From Prosapia bicincta (lineage: Eukaryota; Arthropoda; Insecta; Hemiptera; Cercopidae), in contig JBAIZL010000006.1 in the NCBI GenBank assembly GCA_036971475.1, positions 90,998,046 through 91,062,045 of the forward strand: a stretch of 64,000 bases of DNA, read 5' to 3'. Numbering within the stretch: position 1 is the first letter of the stretch; each line of letters opens with the position of its first letter. The notes under the pieces were generated by a model. That model worked only from the letters and a program-made list of their open reading frames with translations, did not search any database and was not told the origin of the DNA. The position numbers and the translations under genes are program-made. Below are positions 12,985-26,283 of this stretch, in pieces.

Positions 12985-13808
12985 GATTTCTACAAAAAAT
13001 GGATTACTAATGTAAAATGCATTAATAACGTAGAATCGACCATAGATTCGCATTGTGCACTTAGAATTGAACTATAATAAGTATTATAGGAGCAATCGCA
13101 ATTGTCATATATTTGCTCTAAAAAAAATGCATGAATTATAGTTCATGGATTTTGCGATTTCTACAAAAAATGGATTTCTCATTTAAAATGCATTAATAAC
13201 GTAGAATCGACCATAGATTCGCATTGTGCACTTAGAATTGAACTTTAATAAGTATTATACAAGCTATGGCAATTGTCATATATTTGCTCTAAAAAAAATG
13301 CATGAATTATAGTTTATTAATTTTGCGATTTCTACAAAAAATGGATTTCTCATTTAAAATGCATTAATAACGTAGAATCGACCATAGATTCGCATTGTGC
13401 ACTTAGAATTGATCTATAATAAGTAATATAGGATCTATAGCAATTGTCATATATTTGCTCTAAAAAAAATGCATGAATTATAGTTCATGGATTTTGCGAT
13501 TTCTACAAAAAATGGATTTCTCATTTAAAATGCATTAATAACGTAGAATTGAAAATAGGTTAGCTATGTGCACTTAGAATTGATCTATAATAAGTATTAT
13601 AGGAGCTATGGCAATTGTCATATATTTGCTCTAAAAAAAATACATGAATTATAGTTTATGGATTTTGCGATTTCTACAAAAAATAGATATCTCATTTAAA
13701 AAGCATTAATAACGTAGAATCGACCATAGATTCGCATTGTGCACTTAGAATTGAACTATAATAAGTATTATAGGAGCTATGGCAATTGTCATATATTTGC
13801 TCTAAAAA

Positions 13809-15339
13809 AAATGCGTGAATTATAGTTTATGGATTTTGTGATTTCTACAAAAAATGGATTTCTTATTTAAAATGCATTAATAATGCAGAATCGAACATAG
13901 ATTCGCAATGTGCACTTAGAATTGATCTATAATAAGTATTATAGGAGCTATGGCAATTGTCATATATTTGCTCTAAAAAAAATGATTGAATTATAGTTCA
14001 TGGATTTTGTGATTTCTACAAAAAATGGATTACTCATTTAAAATGCATTAATAACGTAGAATCGACCATAGATTCGCATTGTGCACTTAGAATTGAACTA
14101 TAATAAGTATTATAGGAGCAATCGCAATTGTCATATATTTACTCTAAAAAAAATGCATGAATTATAGTTCATGGATTTTGCGATTTCTACAAAAAATGGA
14201 TTTCTCATTTAAAATGCATTAATAACGTAGAATCGACCATAGATTCGCATTGTGCACTTAGAATTGAACTATAATAAGTATTATAGGAGCTATGGCAATT
14301 GTCATATATTTGCTCTAAAAAAATGCATGAATTATAGTTCATTAATTTTGCGATTTCTACAAAAAATGGATTTCTCATTTAAAATGCATTAATAACGTAG
14401 AATCGACCGTAGATTCGCATTGTGCACTTAGAATTGAACTATAATAAGTATTATAGGAGCTATGGCAATTGTCATATATTTGCTCTAAAAAAAATGCATG
14501 AATTATAGTTCATGGATTTTGTGATTTCTACAAAAAATGGATTACTCATTTAAAATGCATTAATAACGCAGAATCGAACATAGATTCGCATTGTGCACTT
14601 AGAATTGATCTATAATAAGTATTATAGGAGCTATCGCAATTGTCATATATTTGCTCTAAAAAAAATGCACGAATTATAGTTCATGGATTTTGCGATTTCT
14701 ACAAAAAATGGATTTCTCATTTAAAAAGCATAAATAACGCAGAATCGACCATAGATTCGCATTGTGCACTTAGAATTGTACTATAATTAGTAATATAGGA
14801 GCTATGGCAATTGTCATATATTTGCTCTAAACAAAATGCATGAATTATAGTTCATGGATTTTGCGATTTCTACAAAAAATGGATTTCTCATTTAAAATGC
14901 ATTAATAACGTAGAATCGACCATAGATTCGCATTGTGCTCTTAGAATTGAACTATAATAAGTATTATGGGAGCTATGGCAATTGTCATATATTTGCTCTA
15001 AAAAAAATGCATGAATTATAGTTCATGGATTTTGCGATTTCTACAAAAAATGGATTTCTCATTTAAAATGCATTAATAACGTAGAATCGACCATAGATTC
15101 GCATTGTGCACTTAGAATTGAACTATAATAAGTATTATAGGAGCTATCGCAATTGTCATATATTTGCTCTAAAACAAATCCAGGATTTATAGTTCATGGA
15201 TTTTGCGATATCTACAAACAATGGATTTCTCATTTAAAATGCATTAATAACGTAGAATCGACCATAGATTCGCATTGTGCACTTAGATTTGAACTATAAT
15301 AAGTATTATAGGAGCTATGGCAATTGTCATATATTTGCT
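13809..15339 (+). repeat. Long-range duplicate block, right copy (partner 6630-8160)
   Basis: This is the downstream partner of the 42-monomer-offset duplication. A visible private difference is CTTATTTAAAATGC near 13862 against CTCATTT in the left copy. Just after the block, one additional monomer (about 15360-15530) separates it from the GAATAATAG monomer that follows directly in the left copy. Confidence 0.78.
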
Positions 15340-18100
15340 CTAAAAAAATGCATGAATTATAGTTCATGGATTTTGCGATTTCTACAAACAATGGATTTCT
15401 CATTTAAAATGCATTAATAACGTAGAATCGACCATAGATTCGCATTGTGCACTTAGAATTGACCTATAATAAGTATTATAGGAGCTATGGCAATTGTCAT
15501 ATATTTGCTCTAAAAAAAATGCATGAATAATAGTTCATGGATTTTGCGATTTCTACAAAAAATGGATTTCTTATTTAAAATGCATTAATAACGTAGAATC
15601 GACCATAGATTCGCATTGTGCACTTAGAATTGAACTATAATAAGTATTATAGGAGCTATCGCAATTGTCATATATTTGCTCTAAAAAAATGCATGAATAA
15701 TAGTTCATGGATTTTGCGATTTCTACAAAAAATGGATTTCTCATTTAAAATGCATAAATAACGTAGAATCGACCATAGATTCGCATTGTGCACTTAGAAT
15801 TGATCTATAATAAGTAATATAGGAGCTATGGCAATTGTCATATATTTGCTCTAAAAAAAATGCATGAATTATAGTTCATGGATTTTGCGATTTCTACAAA
15901 AAATGGATTTCTCATTTAAAATGCATTAATAACGTAGAATCGACCATAGATTCGCATTGTGCACTTAGAATTGAACTATAATAAGTATTATGGAGCTATA
16001 GCAATTGTCATATATTTGCTCTAAAAAAAATGCATGAATTATAGTTCATAGATTTTGCGATTTCTACAAAAAATGGATTTCTCATTTAAAATGCATTAAT
16101 AACGCAGAATCGACCATAGATTCGCATTGTGCACTTAGAATTGATCTATAATAAGTATTATAGGAGCTATGGCAATTGTCATATATTTGCTCTAAAAAAA
16201 ATGCATGAATTATAGTTCATGGATTTTGCGATTTCTACAAAAAATGGATTTCTCATTTAAAATGCAATAATAACGTAGAATCGACCATAGATTCGCATTG
16301 TGCACTTAGAATTGATCTATAATAAGTATTATAGGAGCTATCGCAATTGTCATATATTTGCTCTAAAAAAAATGCATGAATTATAGTTCATGGATTTTGC
16401 GATTTCTACAAAAAATGGATTTCTCATTTAAAATTCATTAATAACGCAGAATCGACCATAGATTCGCACTGTGCACTTAGAATTGATCTATAATAAGTAA
16501 TATAGGAGCTATGGCAATTGTCATATATTTGCTCTAAAAAAAAATGCATGAATTATAGTTCATGGATTTTGCGATTTCTACAAAAAATGGATTTCTCATT
16601 TAAAATGCATTAATAACGTAGAATCGACCATAGATTCGCATTGTGCACTTAGAATTGATCTATAATAAGTAATATAGGATCTATGGCAATTGTCATATAT
16701 TTGCTCTAAAAAAAATGCATGACTTATAGTTCATGCATTTTGCGATTTCTACAAAAAATGGATTTCTCATTTAAAATGCATTAATAACGTAGAATCGAAA
16801 ATAGATTCGCTTTGTGCACTTAGAATTGAACTATAATAAGTATTATAGGAGCTATCGCAATTGTCATATATTTGCTCTAAAAAAAATGCATGAATTATAG
16901 TTCATGGATTTTGCGATTTCTACAAAAAATGGATTTCTCATTTAAAATGCATTAATAACGTATAATCGACCATAGATTCGCATTGTGCTCTTACAATTGA
17001 ACTATAATAAGTATTATAGGAGCTATGGCAATTGTCATATATTTGCTCTAAAAAAAATGCGTGAATTATAGTTCATGGATTTTGTGATTTCTACAAAAAA
17101 TGGATTTCTCATTTAAAATGCATTAATAATGCAGAATCGAACATAGATTCGCAATGTGCACTTAGAATTGATCTATAATAAGTATTATAGGAGCTATGGC
17201 AATTGTCATATATTTGCTCTAAAAAAATGCATGAATGGATTTTCATGGATTTTGCGATTTCTACAAAAAATGGATTACTAATGTAAAATGCATTAATAAC
17301 GTAGAATCGACCATAGATTCGCATTGTGCACTTAGAATTGAACTATAATAAGTATTATAGGAGCAATCGCAATTGTCATATATTTGCTCTAAAAAAAATG
17401 CATGAATTATAGTTCATTAATTTTGCGATTTCTACAAAAAATGGATTTCTCATTTAAAATGCATTAATAACGTAGAATCGACCGTAGATTCGCATTGTGC
17501 ACTTAGAATTGAACTATAATAAGTATTATAGGAGCTATGGCAATTGTCATATATTTGCTCTAAAAAAATTGCATGAATTATAGTTCATGGATTTTGCGAT
17601 TTCTACAAAAAATGGATTTCTCATTTAAAAAGCATTAATAACGTAGAATCGACCATAGATTCGCTATGTGCACTTAGATCTGATCTATAATAAGTATTAT
17701 AGGAGCTATGGCAATTGTCATATATTTGCTCTAAAAAAAATGCATGAATTATAGTTCATGGATTTTGCAATTTCTACAAAAAATGGATTTCTCATTTAAA
17801 ATGCATTAATAACGTAGAATCGACCATAGATTCGCATTGTGCACTTAGAATTGAACTATAATAAGTATTATAGGAGCTATCGCAATTGTCATATATTTGC
17901 TCTAAAACAAATCCAGGATTTATAGTTCATGGATTTTGCGATATCTACAAACAATGGATTTCTCATTTAAAATGCATTAATAACGTAGAATCGACCATAG
18001 ATTCGCATTGTGCACTTAGAATTGAACTATAATAAGTATTATAGGAGCTATGGCAATTGTCATATATTTGCTCTAAAAAAATGCATGAATTATAGTTCAT

Positions 18101-18450
18101 GGATTTTGCGATTTCTACAAAAAATGGATTTCTCATTTAAAAAGCATAAATAACGTAGAATCGACCATAGATTCCCATTGTGCACATAGAATTGATCTAT
18201 AATAAGTATTATAGGAGCTATCGCAATTGTCATATATTTGCTGTAAAAAAAATGCATGAATTATAGTTAATGGATTTTGCGATTTCTACAAAAAATGGAT
18301 TTCTCATTTAAAATGCATCAAATAACGTAGAATCGACAATAGATTCGCATTGTGCACTTAGAATTGAACTGTAATAAGTATTATAGGAGCTATCGCAATT
18401 GTCATATATTTGCTCTAAAATAAATGCATGAATTATAGTTCATGGATTTT
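18101..18450 (+). repeat. Diverged monomers at the B/C domain boundary
   Basis: Two to three monomers carry many variants not seen, or rarely seen, elsewhere: ATTCCCATTG near 18172, GCACATAGAATT near 18182, TTGCTGTAAAA near 18239, AGTTAATGG near 18265, GCATCAAATAACG with an inserted base near 18316, AACTGTAATAAG near 18367, and AAAATAAATGCATG near 18417. The surrounding monomers are close to consensus. Such patches are expected where homogenisation is weak, at edges between HOR domains. Confidence 0.65.
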
Positions 18451-20649
18451 GCGATTTCTACAAAAAATGGATTTCTCATTTAAAATGCATTAATAACGTA
18501 GAATCGACCATAGATTCGCATTGTGCACTTAGAATTGATCTATAATAAGTAATATAGGAGCTATGGCAATTGTCATATATTTGCTCTAAAAAAAATGCAT
18601 GAATTATAGTTCATGGATTTTGCGATTTCTACAAAAAATGGATTTCTCATTTAAAATGCATTAATAACGTAGAATCGACCATAGATTCGCATTGTGCACT
18701 TAGAATTGAACTATAATAAGTATTATGGAGCTATAGCAATTGTCATATATTTGCTCTAAAAAAAATGCATGAATTATAGTTCATGGATTTTGCGATTTCT
18801 ACAAAAAATGGATTTCTCATTTAAAATGCATTAATAACGCAGAATCGACCATAGATTCGCATTGTGCACTTAGAATTGATCTATAATAAGCATTATAGGA
18901 GCTATGGCAATTGTCATATATTTGTTCTAAAAAAAATGCATGAATTATAGTTCATGGATTTTGCGATTTCTACAAAAAATGGATTTCTCATTTAAAATGC
19001 ATTAATAACGTAGAATCGACCATAGATTCGCATTGTGCACTTAGAATTGATCTATAATAAGTATTATAGGAGCTATCGCAATTGTCATATATTTGCTCTA
19101 AAAAAAAATGCATGAATTATAGTTCATGGATTTTGCGATTTCTACAAAAAATGGATTTCTCATTTAAAATGCATTAATAACGTAGAATCGACCATAGATT
19201 CGCATTGTGCACTTAGAATTGATCTATAATAAGTATTATAGGAGCTATGGCAATTGTCATATATTTGCTCTAAAAAAAATGCATGAATTATAGTTCATGG
19301 ATTTTGCGATTTCTACAAAAAATGGATTACTCATGTAAAATGCATTAATAACGTAGAATCGACCATATATTCGCATTGTGCACTTAGAATTGAACTATAA
19401 TAAGTATTATAGGAGCTATGGCAATTGTCATATATTTGCTCTTTAAAAAAATGCATGAATTATAGTTCATGGATTTTGCGATTTCTACAAAAAATGGATA
19501 TCTCATTTAAAATGCATTAATAACGTAGAAACGACCATAGATTCGCATTGTGCACTTAGAATTGAACTATAATAAGTTTTATAGGAGCTATCGCAATTGT
19601 CATATATTTGCTCTAAAAAAAATGCATGAATTATAGTTCATGGATTTTGCGATTTCTACAAAAAATGGATTTCTCATTTAAAATGCATTAATAACTTAGA
19701 ATCGACCATAGATTCGCATTGTGCACTTAGAATTGAACTATAATAAGTATTATAGGAGCTATGGCAATTGTCATATATTTGCTCTAAAAAAAATGCATGA
19801 ATTATAGTTCATGGATTTTGTGATTTCTACAAAAAATGGATTACTCATTTAAAATGCATTAATAACGCAGAATCGAACATAGATTCGCATTGTGCACTTA
19901 GAATTGATCTATAATAAGTATTATAGGAGCTATGGCAATTGTCATATATTTGCTCTAAAAAAAATGCATGAATTATAGTTCATGGATTTTGCGATTTCTA
20001 CAAAAAATGGATTTCTCATTTAAAATGCATTAATAACGTAGAAATGACCATAGATTCGCATTGTGCACTTAGAATTGATCTATAATAAGTATTATAGGAG
20101 CTATCGCAATTGTCATATATTTGCTCTAAAAAAAATGCATGAATTATAGTTCATGGATTTGGCGATTTCAACAAAAAATGGATTTCTTATTTAAAAAGCA
20201 TAAATAACGCAGAATCGACCATAGATTCGCATTGTGCACTTAGAATTGTACTATAATTAGTAATATAGGAGCTATGGCAACTGTCATATATTTGCTCTAA
20301 ACAAAATGCATGAATTATAGTTCATGGATTTGGCGATTTCTACAAAAAATGGATTTCTCATTTAAAAAGCATTAATAACGTAGAATCGACCATAGATTCG
20401 CTATGTGCACTTAGAATTGATCTATAATAAGTATTATAGGAGCTATGGCAATTGTCATATATTTGCTCTAAAAAAAATGCATGAATAATAGTTCATGGAT
20501 TTTGCGATTTCTACAAAAATTGGATTTCTCATTTAAAATGCATTAATAACGTAGAATCGACCATAGATTCGCATTTTGCACTTAGAATTGAACTATAATA
20601 AGTATTATAGGAGCTATCGCAATTGTCATATATTTGCTCTAAAACAAAT
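18451..20649 (+). repeat. Transitional monomers before the domain C HOR
   Basis: About 13 ordinary monomers precede the first marker monomer of the domain C HOR. They include the 170-bp ATGGAGCTATAGC type (about 18724), CGCAG types, a GATTACTCATG type (about 19325), an AGTTTTATAGG type (about 19576) and GTACTATAATTAG (about 20248). I found no clean internal period. Nothing other than satellite is present. Confidence 0.7.
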
Positions 20650-23550
20650 CCAGGATTTATAGTTCATGGATTTTGCGATTTCTACAAACAATGGATTTCT
20701 CATTTAAAATGCATTAATAACGTAGAATCGACCATAGATTCGCATTGTGCACTTAGAATTGATCTATAATAAGTAATATAGGAGCTATGGCAATTGTCAT
20801 ATATTTGCTCTAAAAAAAATGCATGAATTATAGTTCATGGATTTTGCGATTTCTACAAAAAATGGATTTCTCATTTAAAATGCATTAATAACGTAGAATC
20901 GACCATAGATTCGCATTGTGCACTTAGAATTGAACTATAATAAGTATTATGGAGCTATAGCAATTGTCATATTTGCTCTAAAAAAAATGCATGAATTATA
21001 GTTCATGGATTTTGCGATTTCTACAAAAAATGGATTTCTCATTTAAAATGAATTAATAACGCAGACTCGACCATAGATTCGCATTGTGCACTTAGAATTG
21101 ATCTATAATAAGTATTATAGGAGCTATGGCAATTGTCATATATTTGCTCTAAAAAAAATGCATGAATTATAGTTCATGGATTTTGCGATTTCTACAAAAA
21201 ATGGATTTCTCATTTAAAATGCATTAATAAAGTAGAATCGACCATAGATTCGCATTGTGCACTTAGAATCGACCTATAATAAGTACTATAGGAGCTATGG
21301 CAATTGTCATATATTTGCTCTAAAAAAAATGCATGAATAATAGTTCATGGATTTTGCGATTTCTACAAAAAATGGATTTCTCATTTAAAATGCATTAATA
21401 ACGTAGAATCGACCATAGATTCGCATTGTGCACTTAGAATTGAACTATAATAAGTTTTATAGGAGCTGTCGCAATTGTCATATATTTGCTCTAAAAAAAT
21501 GCATGAATAATAGTTCATGGATTTTGCGATTTCTACAAAAAATGGATTTCTCATTTAAAATGCATTAATAACGTAGAATCGACCATAGATTCGCATTGTG
21601 CACTTAGAATTGAACTATAATAAGTTTTATAGGAGCTGTCGCAATTGTCATATATTTGCTCTAAAAAAATGCATGAATAATAGTTCATGGATTTTGCGAT
21701 TTCTACAAAAAATGGATTTCTCATTTAAAATGCATTAATAACGTAGAATCGACCATAGATTCGCATTGTGCACTTAGAATTGATCTATAATAAGTAATAT
21801 AGGAGCTATGGCAATTGTCATATATTTGCTCTAAAAAAAATGCATGAATTATAGTTCATGGATTTTGCGATTTCTACAAAAATTGGATTTCTTATTTAAA
21901 ATGCATTAATAACGTAGAATCGACCATAGATTCGCATTGTGCACTTAGAATTGAACTATAATAAGTAAATTGGAGCTATAGCAATTGTCATATATTTGCT
22001 CTAAAAAAAATGCATGAATTATAGTTCATGGATTTTGCGATTTCTACAAAAAATGGATTTCTCATTTAAAATGAATTAATAACGCAGAATCGACCATAGA
22101 TTCGCATTGTGCACTTAGAATTGATCTATAATAAGTATTATAGGAGCTATGGCAATTGTCATATATTTGCTCTAAAAAAAATGCATGAATTATAGTTCAT
22201 GGATTTTGCGATTTCTACAAAAAATGGATTTCTCATTTAAAATGCATTAATAACGTAGAATCGACCATAGATTCGCATTGTGCACTTAGAATTGATCTAT
22301 AATAAGTATTATAGGAGCTATCGCAATTGTCATATATTTGCTCTAAAAAAAATGCATGAATTATAGTTCATGGATTTTGCGATTTCTACAAAAAATGGAT
22401 TTCTCATTTAAAAAGCATAAATAACGCAGAATCGACCATAGATTCGCATTGTGCACTTAGAATTGATCTATAATAAGTGATATAGGAGCCATGGCAATTG
22501 TCATATATTTGCTCTAAAAAAAATGCATGAATTATAGTTCATGGATTTTGCGATTTCTACAAAAAATGGATTTCTCATTTAAAATGCATTAATAACGTAG
22601 AATCGACCATAGATTCTCATTGTGCACTTAGAATTGATCTATAATAAGTAATATAGGAGCTATGGCAATTGTCATATATTTGCTCTAAAAAAAATGCATG
22701 AATTATAGTTCATGGATTTTGCGATTTCTACAAAAAATGGATTTCTCATTTAAAATGCATTAATAACGTAGAATCAACCATAGATTCGCATTGTGCACTT
22801 AGAATTGAACTATAATAAGTATTATAGGAGCTATCGCAATTGTCATATATTTGCTCTAAAAAAAATGCATGAATTATAGTTCATGGATTTTGCGATTTCT
22901 ACAAAAAATGGATTTCTCATTTAAAATGCATTAATAACGTAGAATCGACCATAGATTCGCATTGTGCACTTAGAATTGATCTATAATAAGTAATATAGGA
23001 GCTATGGCAATTGTCATATATTTGCTCTAAAAAAAATGCATGAATTATAGTTCATGGATTTTGCGATTTCTACAAAAAATGGATTTCTCATTTAAAATGC
23101 ATTAATAACGTAGAATCGACCATAGATTCGCATTGTGCACTTAGAATTGTACTATAATTAGTAATATAGGAGCTATGGCAACTGTCATATATTTGCTCTA
23201 AACAAAATGCATGAATTATAGTTCATGGATTTGGCGATTTCTACAAAAAATGGATTTCTCATTTAAAAAGCATTAATAACGTAGAATCGACCATAGATTC
23301 GCTATGTGCACTTAGAATTGATCTATAATAAGTATTATAGGAGCTATGGCAATTGTCATATATTTGCTCTAAAAAAAATGCATGAATAATAGTTCATGGA
23401 TTTTGCGATTTCTACAAAAAATGGATTTCTCATTTAAAATGCATTAATAACGTAGAATCGACCATAGATTCGCATTGTGCACTTAGAATTGAACTATAAT
23501 AAGTATTATAGGAGCTATCGCAATTGTCATATATTTGCTCTAAAACAAAT
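20650..23550 (+). repeat. Domain C HOR copy 1 (17 monomers, 2901 bp)
   Basis: The unit is measured from one AATCCAGG marker (20650) to the next (23551). It shares with later copies, in the same order: the GCAGACTCG monomer (21061), an AGAATCGACCTATAATAAG monomer, AGTTTTATAGGAGCTGTC (21451), AGTAAATTGGAGC (about 21965), AGTGATATAGG (about 22475) and AGAATCAACC (about 22770). Unlike later copies it has AGTTTTATAGGAGCTGTC twice in tandem (21451 and 21621). It also lacks one monomer after the marker: the 20688 monomer joins a CAAACAATGG left part to a GATCTATAATAAGTAAT right part. Confidence 0.82.
21281..21660 (+). repeat. Single-monomer tandem duplication inside HOR copy 1
   Basis: Two adjacent 170-bp monomers share AAGTTTTATAGGAGCTGTCGC and the A7-tract GCATGAATAATAG end. 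The motif sits at 21451 and 21621. Later HOR copies have this monomer once, so this is a local one-monomer gain that accounts for 17 instead of 16 monomers. Confidence 0.8.
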
Positions 23551-26283
23551 CCAGGATTTATAGTTCATGGATTTTGCGATTTCTACAAACAATGGATTTC
23601 TCATTTAAAATGCATTATTAACGTAGAATCGACCATAGATTCGCATTGTGCACTTAGAATTGAACTATAATAAGTATTATAGGAGCTATGGCAATTGTCA
23701 TATATTTGCTCTAAAAAAAATGCATGAATTATAGTTCATGGATTTTGCGATTTCTACAAAAATTGGATTTCTCATTTAAAATGCATTAATAACGTAGAAT
23801 CGACCATAGATTCGCATTGTGCACTTAGAATTGATCTATAATAAGTAATATAGGAGCTATGGCAATTGTCATATATTTGCTCTAAAAAAAATGCATGAAT
23901 TATAGTTCATGGATTTTGCGATTTCTACAAAAAATGGATTTCTCATTTAAAATGCATTAATAACGTAGAATCGACCATAGATTCGCATTGTGCACTTAGA
24001 ATTGAACTATAATAAGTATTATGGAGCTATAGCAATTGTCATATATTTGCTCTAAAAAAAATGCATGAATTATAGTTCATGGATTTTGCGATTTCTACAA
24101 AAAATGGATTTCTCATTTAAAATGAATTAATAACGCAGACTCGACCATAGATTCGCATTGTGCACTTAGAATTGATCTAAAATAAGTATTATAGGAGCTA
24201 TGGCAATTGTCATATATTTGCTCTAAAAAAAATGCATGAATTATAGTTCATGGATTTTGCGATTTCTACAAAAAATGGATTTCTCATTTAAAATGCATTA
24301 ATAAAGTAGAATCGACCATAGATTCGCATTGTGCACTTAGAATCGACCTATAATAAGTATTATAGGAGCTATGGCAATTGTCATATATTTGCTCTAAAAA
24401 AAATGCATGAATAATAGTTCATGGATTTTGCGATTTCTACAAAAAATGGATTTCTCATTTAAAATGCATTAATAACGTAGAATCGACCATAGATTCGCAT
24501 TGTGCACTTAGAATTGAACTATAATAAGTTTTATAGGAGCTGTCGCAATTGTCATATATTTGCTCTAAAAAAATGCATGAATAATAGTTCATGGATATTG
24601 CGATTTCTACAAAAAATGGATTTCTCATTTAAAATGCATTAATAACGTAGAATCGACCATAGATTCGCATTGTGCACTTAGAATTGATCTATAATAAGTA
24701 ATATAGGAGCTATGGCAATTGTCATATATTTGCTCTAAAAAAAATGCATGAATTATAGTTCATGGATTTTGCGATTTCTACAAAAATTGGATTTCTCATT
24801 TAAAATGCATTAATAACGTAGAATCGACCATAGATTCGCATTGTGCACTTAGAATTGAACTATAATAAGTAAATTGGAGCTATAGCAATTGTCATATATT
24901 TGCTCTAAAAAAAATGCATGAATTATAGTTCATGGATTTTGCGATTTCTACAAAAAATGGATTTCTCATTTAAAATGAATTAATAACGCAGAATCGACCA
25001 TAGATTCGCATTGTGCACTTAGAATTGATCTATAATAAGTATTATAGGAGCTATGGCAATTGTCATATATTTGCTCTAAAAAAAATGCATGAATTATAGT
25101 TCATGGATTTTGCGATTTCTACAAAAAATGGATTTCTCATTTAAAATGCATTAATAACGTAGAATCGACCATAGATTCGCATTGTGCACTTAGAATTGAT
25201 CTATAATAAGTATTATAGGAGCTATCGCAATTGTCATATATTTGCTCTAAAAAAAATGCATGAATTATAGTTCATGGATTTTGCGATTTCTACAAAAAAT
25301 GGATTTCTCATTTAAAAAGCATAAATAACGCAGAATCGACCATAGATTCGCATTGTGCACTTAGAATTGATCTATAATAAGTGATATAGGAGCTATGGCA
25401 ATTGTCATATATTTGCTCTAAAAAAAATGCATGAATTATAGTTCATGGATTTTGCGATTTCTACAAAAAATGGATTTCTCATTTAAAATGCATTAATAAC
25501 GTAGAATCGACCATAGATTCGCATTGTGCACTTAGAATTGATCTATAATAAGTAATATAGGAGCTATGGCAATTGTCATATATTTGCTCTAAAAAAAATG
25601 CATGAATTATAGTTCATGGATTTTGCGATTTCTACAAAAAATGGATTTCTCATTTAAAATGCATTAATAACGAAGAATCAACCATAGATTCGCATTGTGC
25701 ACTTAGAATTGAACTATAATAAGTATTATAGGAGCTATCGCAATTGTCATATATTTGCTCTAAAAAAAATGCATGAATTATAGTTCATGGATTTTGCGAT
25801 TTCTACAAAAAATGGATTTCTCATTTAAAATGCATTAATAACGTAGAATCGACCATAAATTCGCATTGTGCACTTAGAATTGAACTATAATAAGTATTAT
25901 AGGAGCTATGGCAATTGTCATATATTTGCTCTAAAAAAAATGCATGAATTATAGTTCATTAATTTTGCGATTTCTACAAAAAATGGATTTCTCATTTAAA
26001 ATGCATTAATAACGTAGAATCGACCATAGATTCGCATTGTGCACTTAGAATTGATCTATAATAAGTAATATAGGAGCTATGGCAATTGTCATATATTTGC
26101 TCTAAAAAAAATGCATGAATTATAGTTCATGGATTTTGCGATTTCAACAAAAAATGGATTTCTCATTTAAAATGCATTAATAACGTAGAATCGACCATAG
26201 ATTCGCATTGTGCACTTAGAATTGAACTATAATAAGTATTATAGGAGCTATCGCAATTGTCATATATTTGCTCTAAAACAAAT
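23551..26283 (+). repeat. Domain C HOR copy 2 (16 monomers, 2733 bp)
   Basis: This copy appears to carry the full unit. After the AATCCAGG marker it has, in order: ATTATTAACG; CAAAAATTGG with AGTAATATAGG; the ATGGAGCTATAGC type; GCAGACTCG (24135); TAAAGTAGAATCG; AGTTTTATAGGAGCTGTC; AGTAATATAGG; CAAAAATTGG with AGTAAATTGGAGC (about 24870); AATGAATTAATAACGCAG; an ATCGC monomer; AGTGATATAGG; AGTAATATAGG; CGAAGAATCAACC (25671); CCATAAATTCG; TTCATTAATTTT; and CAACAAAAAATGG. A private change is GATCTAAAATAAG near 24174. Confidence 0.82.

Larger units (their letters stand above)
6361..18100 (+). repeat. Domain B: mosaic satellite with 14/16/17/25/42-monomer spacings
   Basis: No single HOR period fits this stretch, but marker monomers recur at whole-monomer offsets. 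The AATCCAGG monomer is at 8001, 10394, 15180 and 17913 (spacings 2393, 4786 and 2733 bp: 14, 28 and 16 monomers). ATATTAGCTATTTC is at 8641 and 11546 (2905 bp, 17). GATTGCTAC is at 9567 and 12301 (2734 bp, 16). TGAATGGATTTTCATGG is at 12961 and 17232 (4271 bp, 25). CACGAATTATAG is at about 7490 and 14669 (7179 bp, 42). The monomers are more varied than in domain C, which suggests older or overlapping rounds of duplication. No coding sequence is present. Confidence 0.8.

Noticed and set aside
17109..17324. Open reading frame of 71 codons on the minus strand
   Set aside because: It spans the GAATGGATTTTCATGG variant and a GATTACTAATG monomer that remove reverse-strand stops. It is satellite sequence with no support as a gene.
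18300..18330. Possible insertion junction at GCATCAAATAACG
   Set aside because: It is only a one-base length change inside an otherwise normal monomer; there is no foreign sequence or target-site duplication.
20960..20990. Possible breakpoint at GTCATATTTGCTC
   Set aside because: This is a two-base loss within the AT repeat of GTCATATATTTGC; phase and orientation continue normally.
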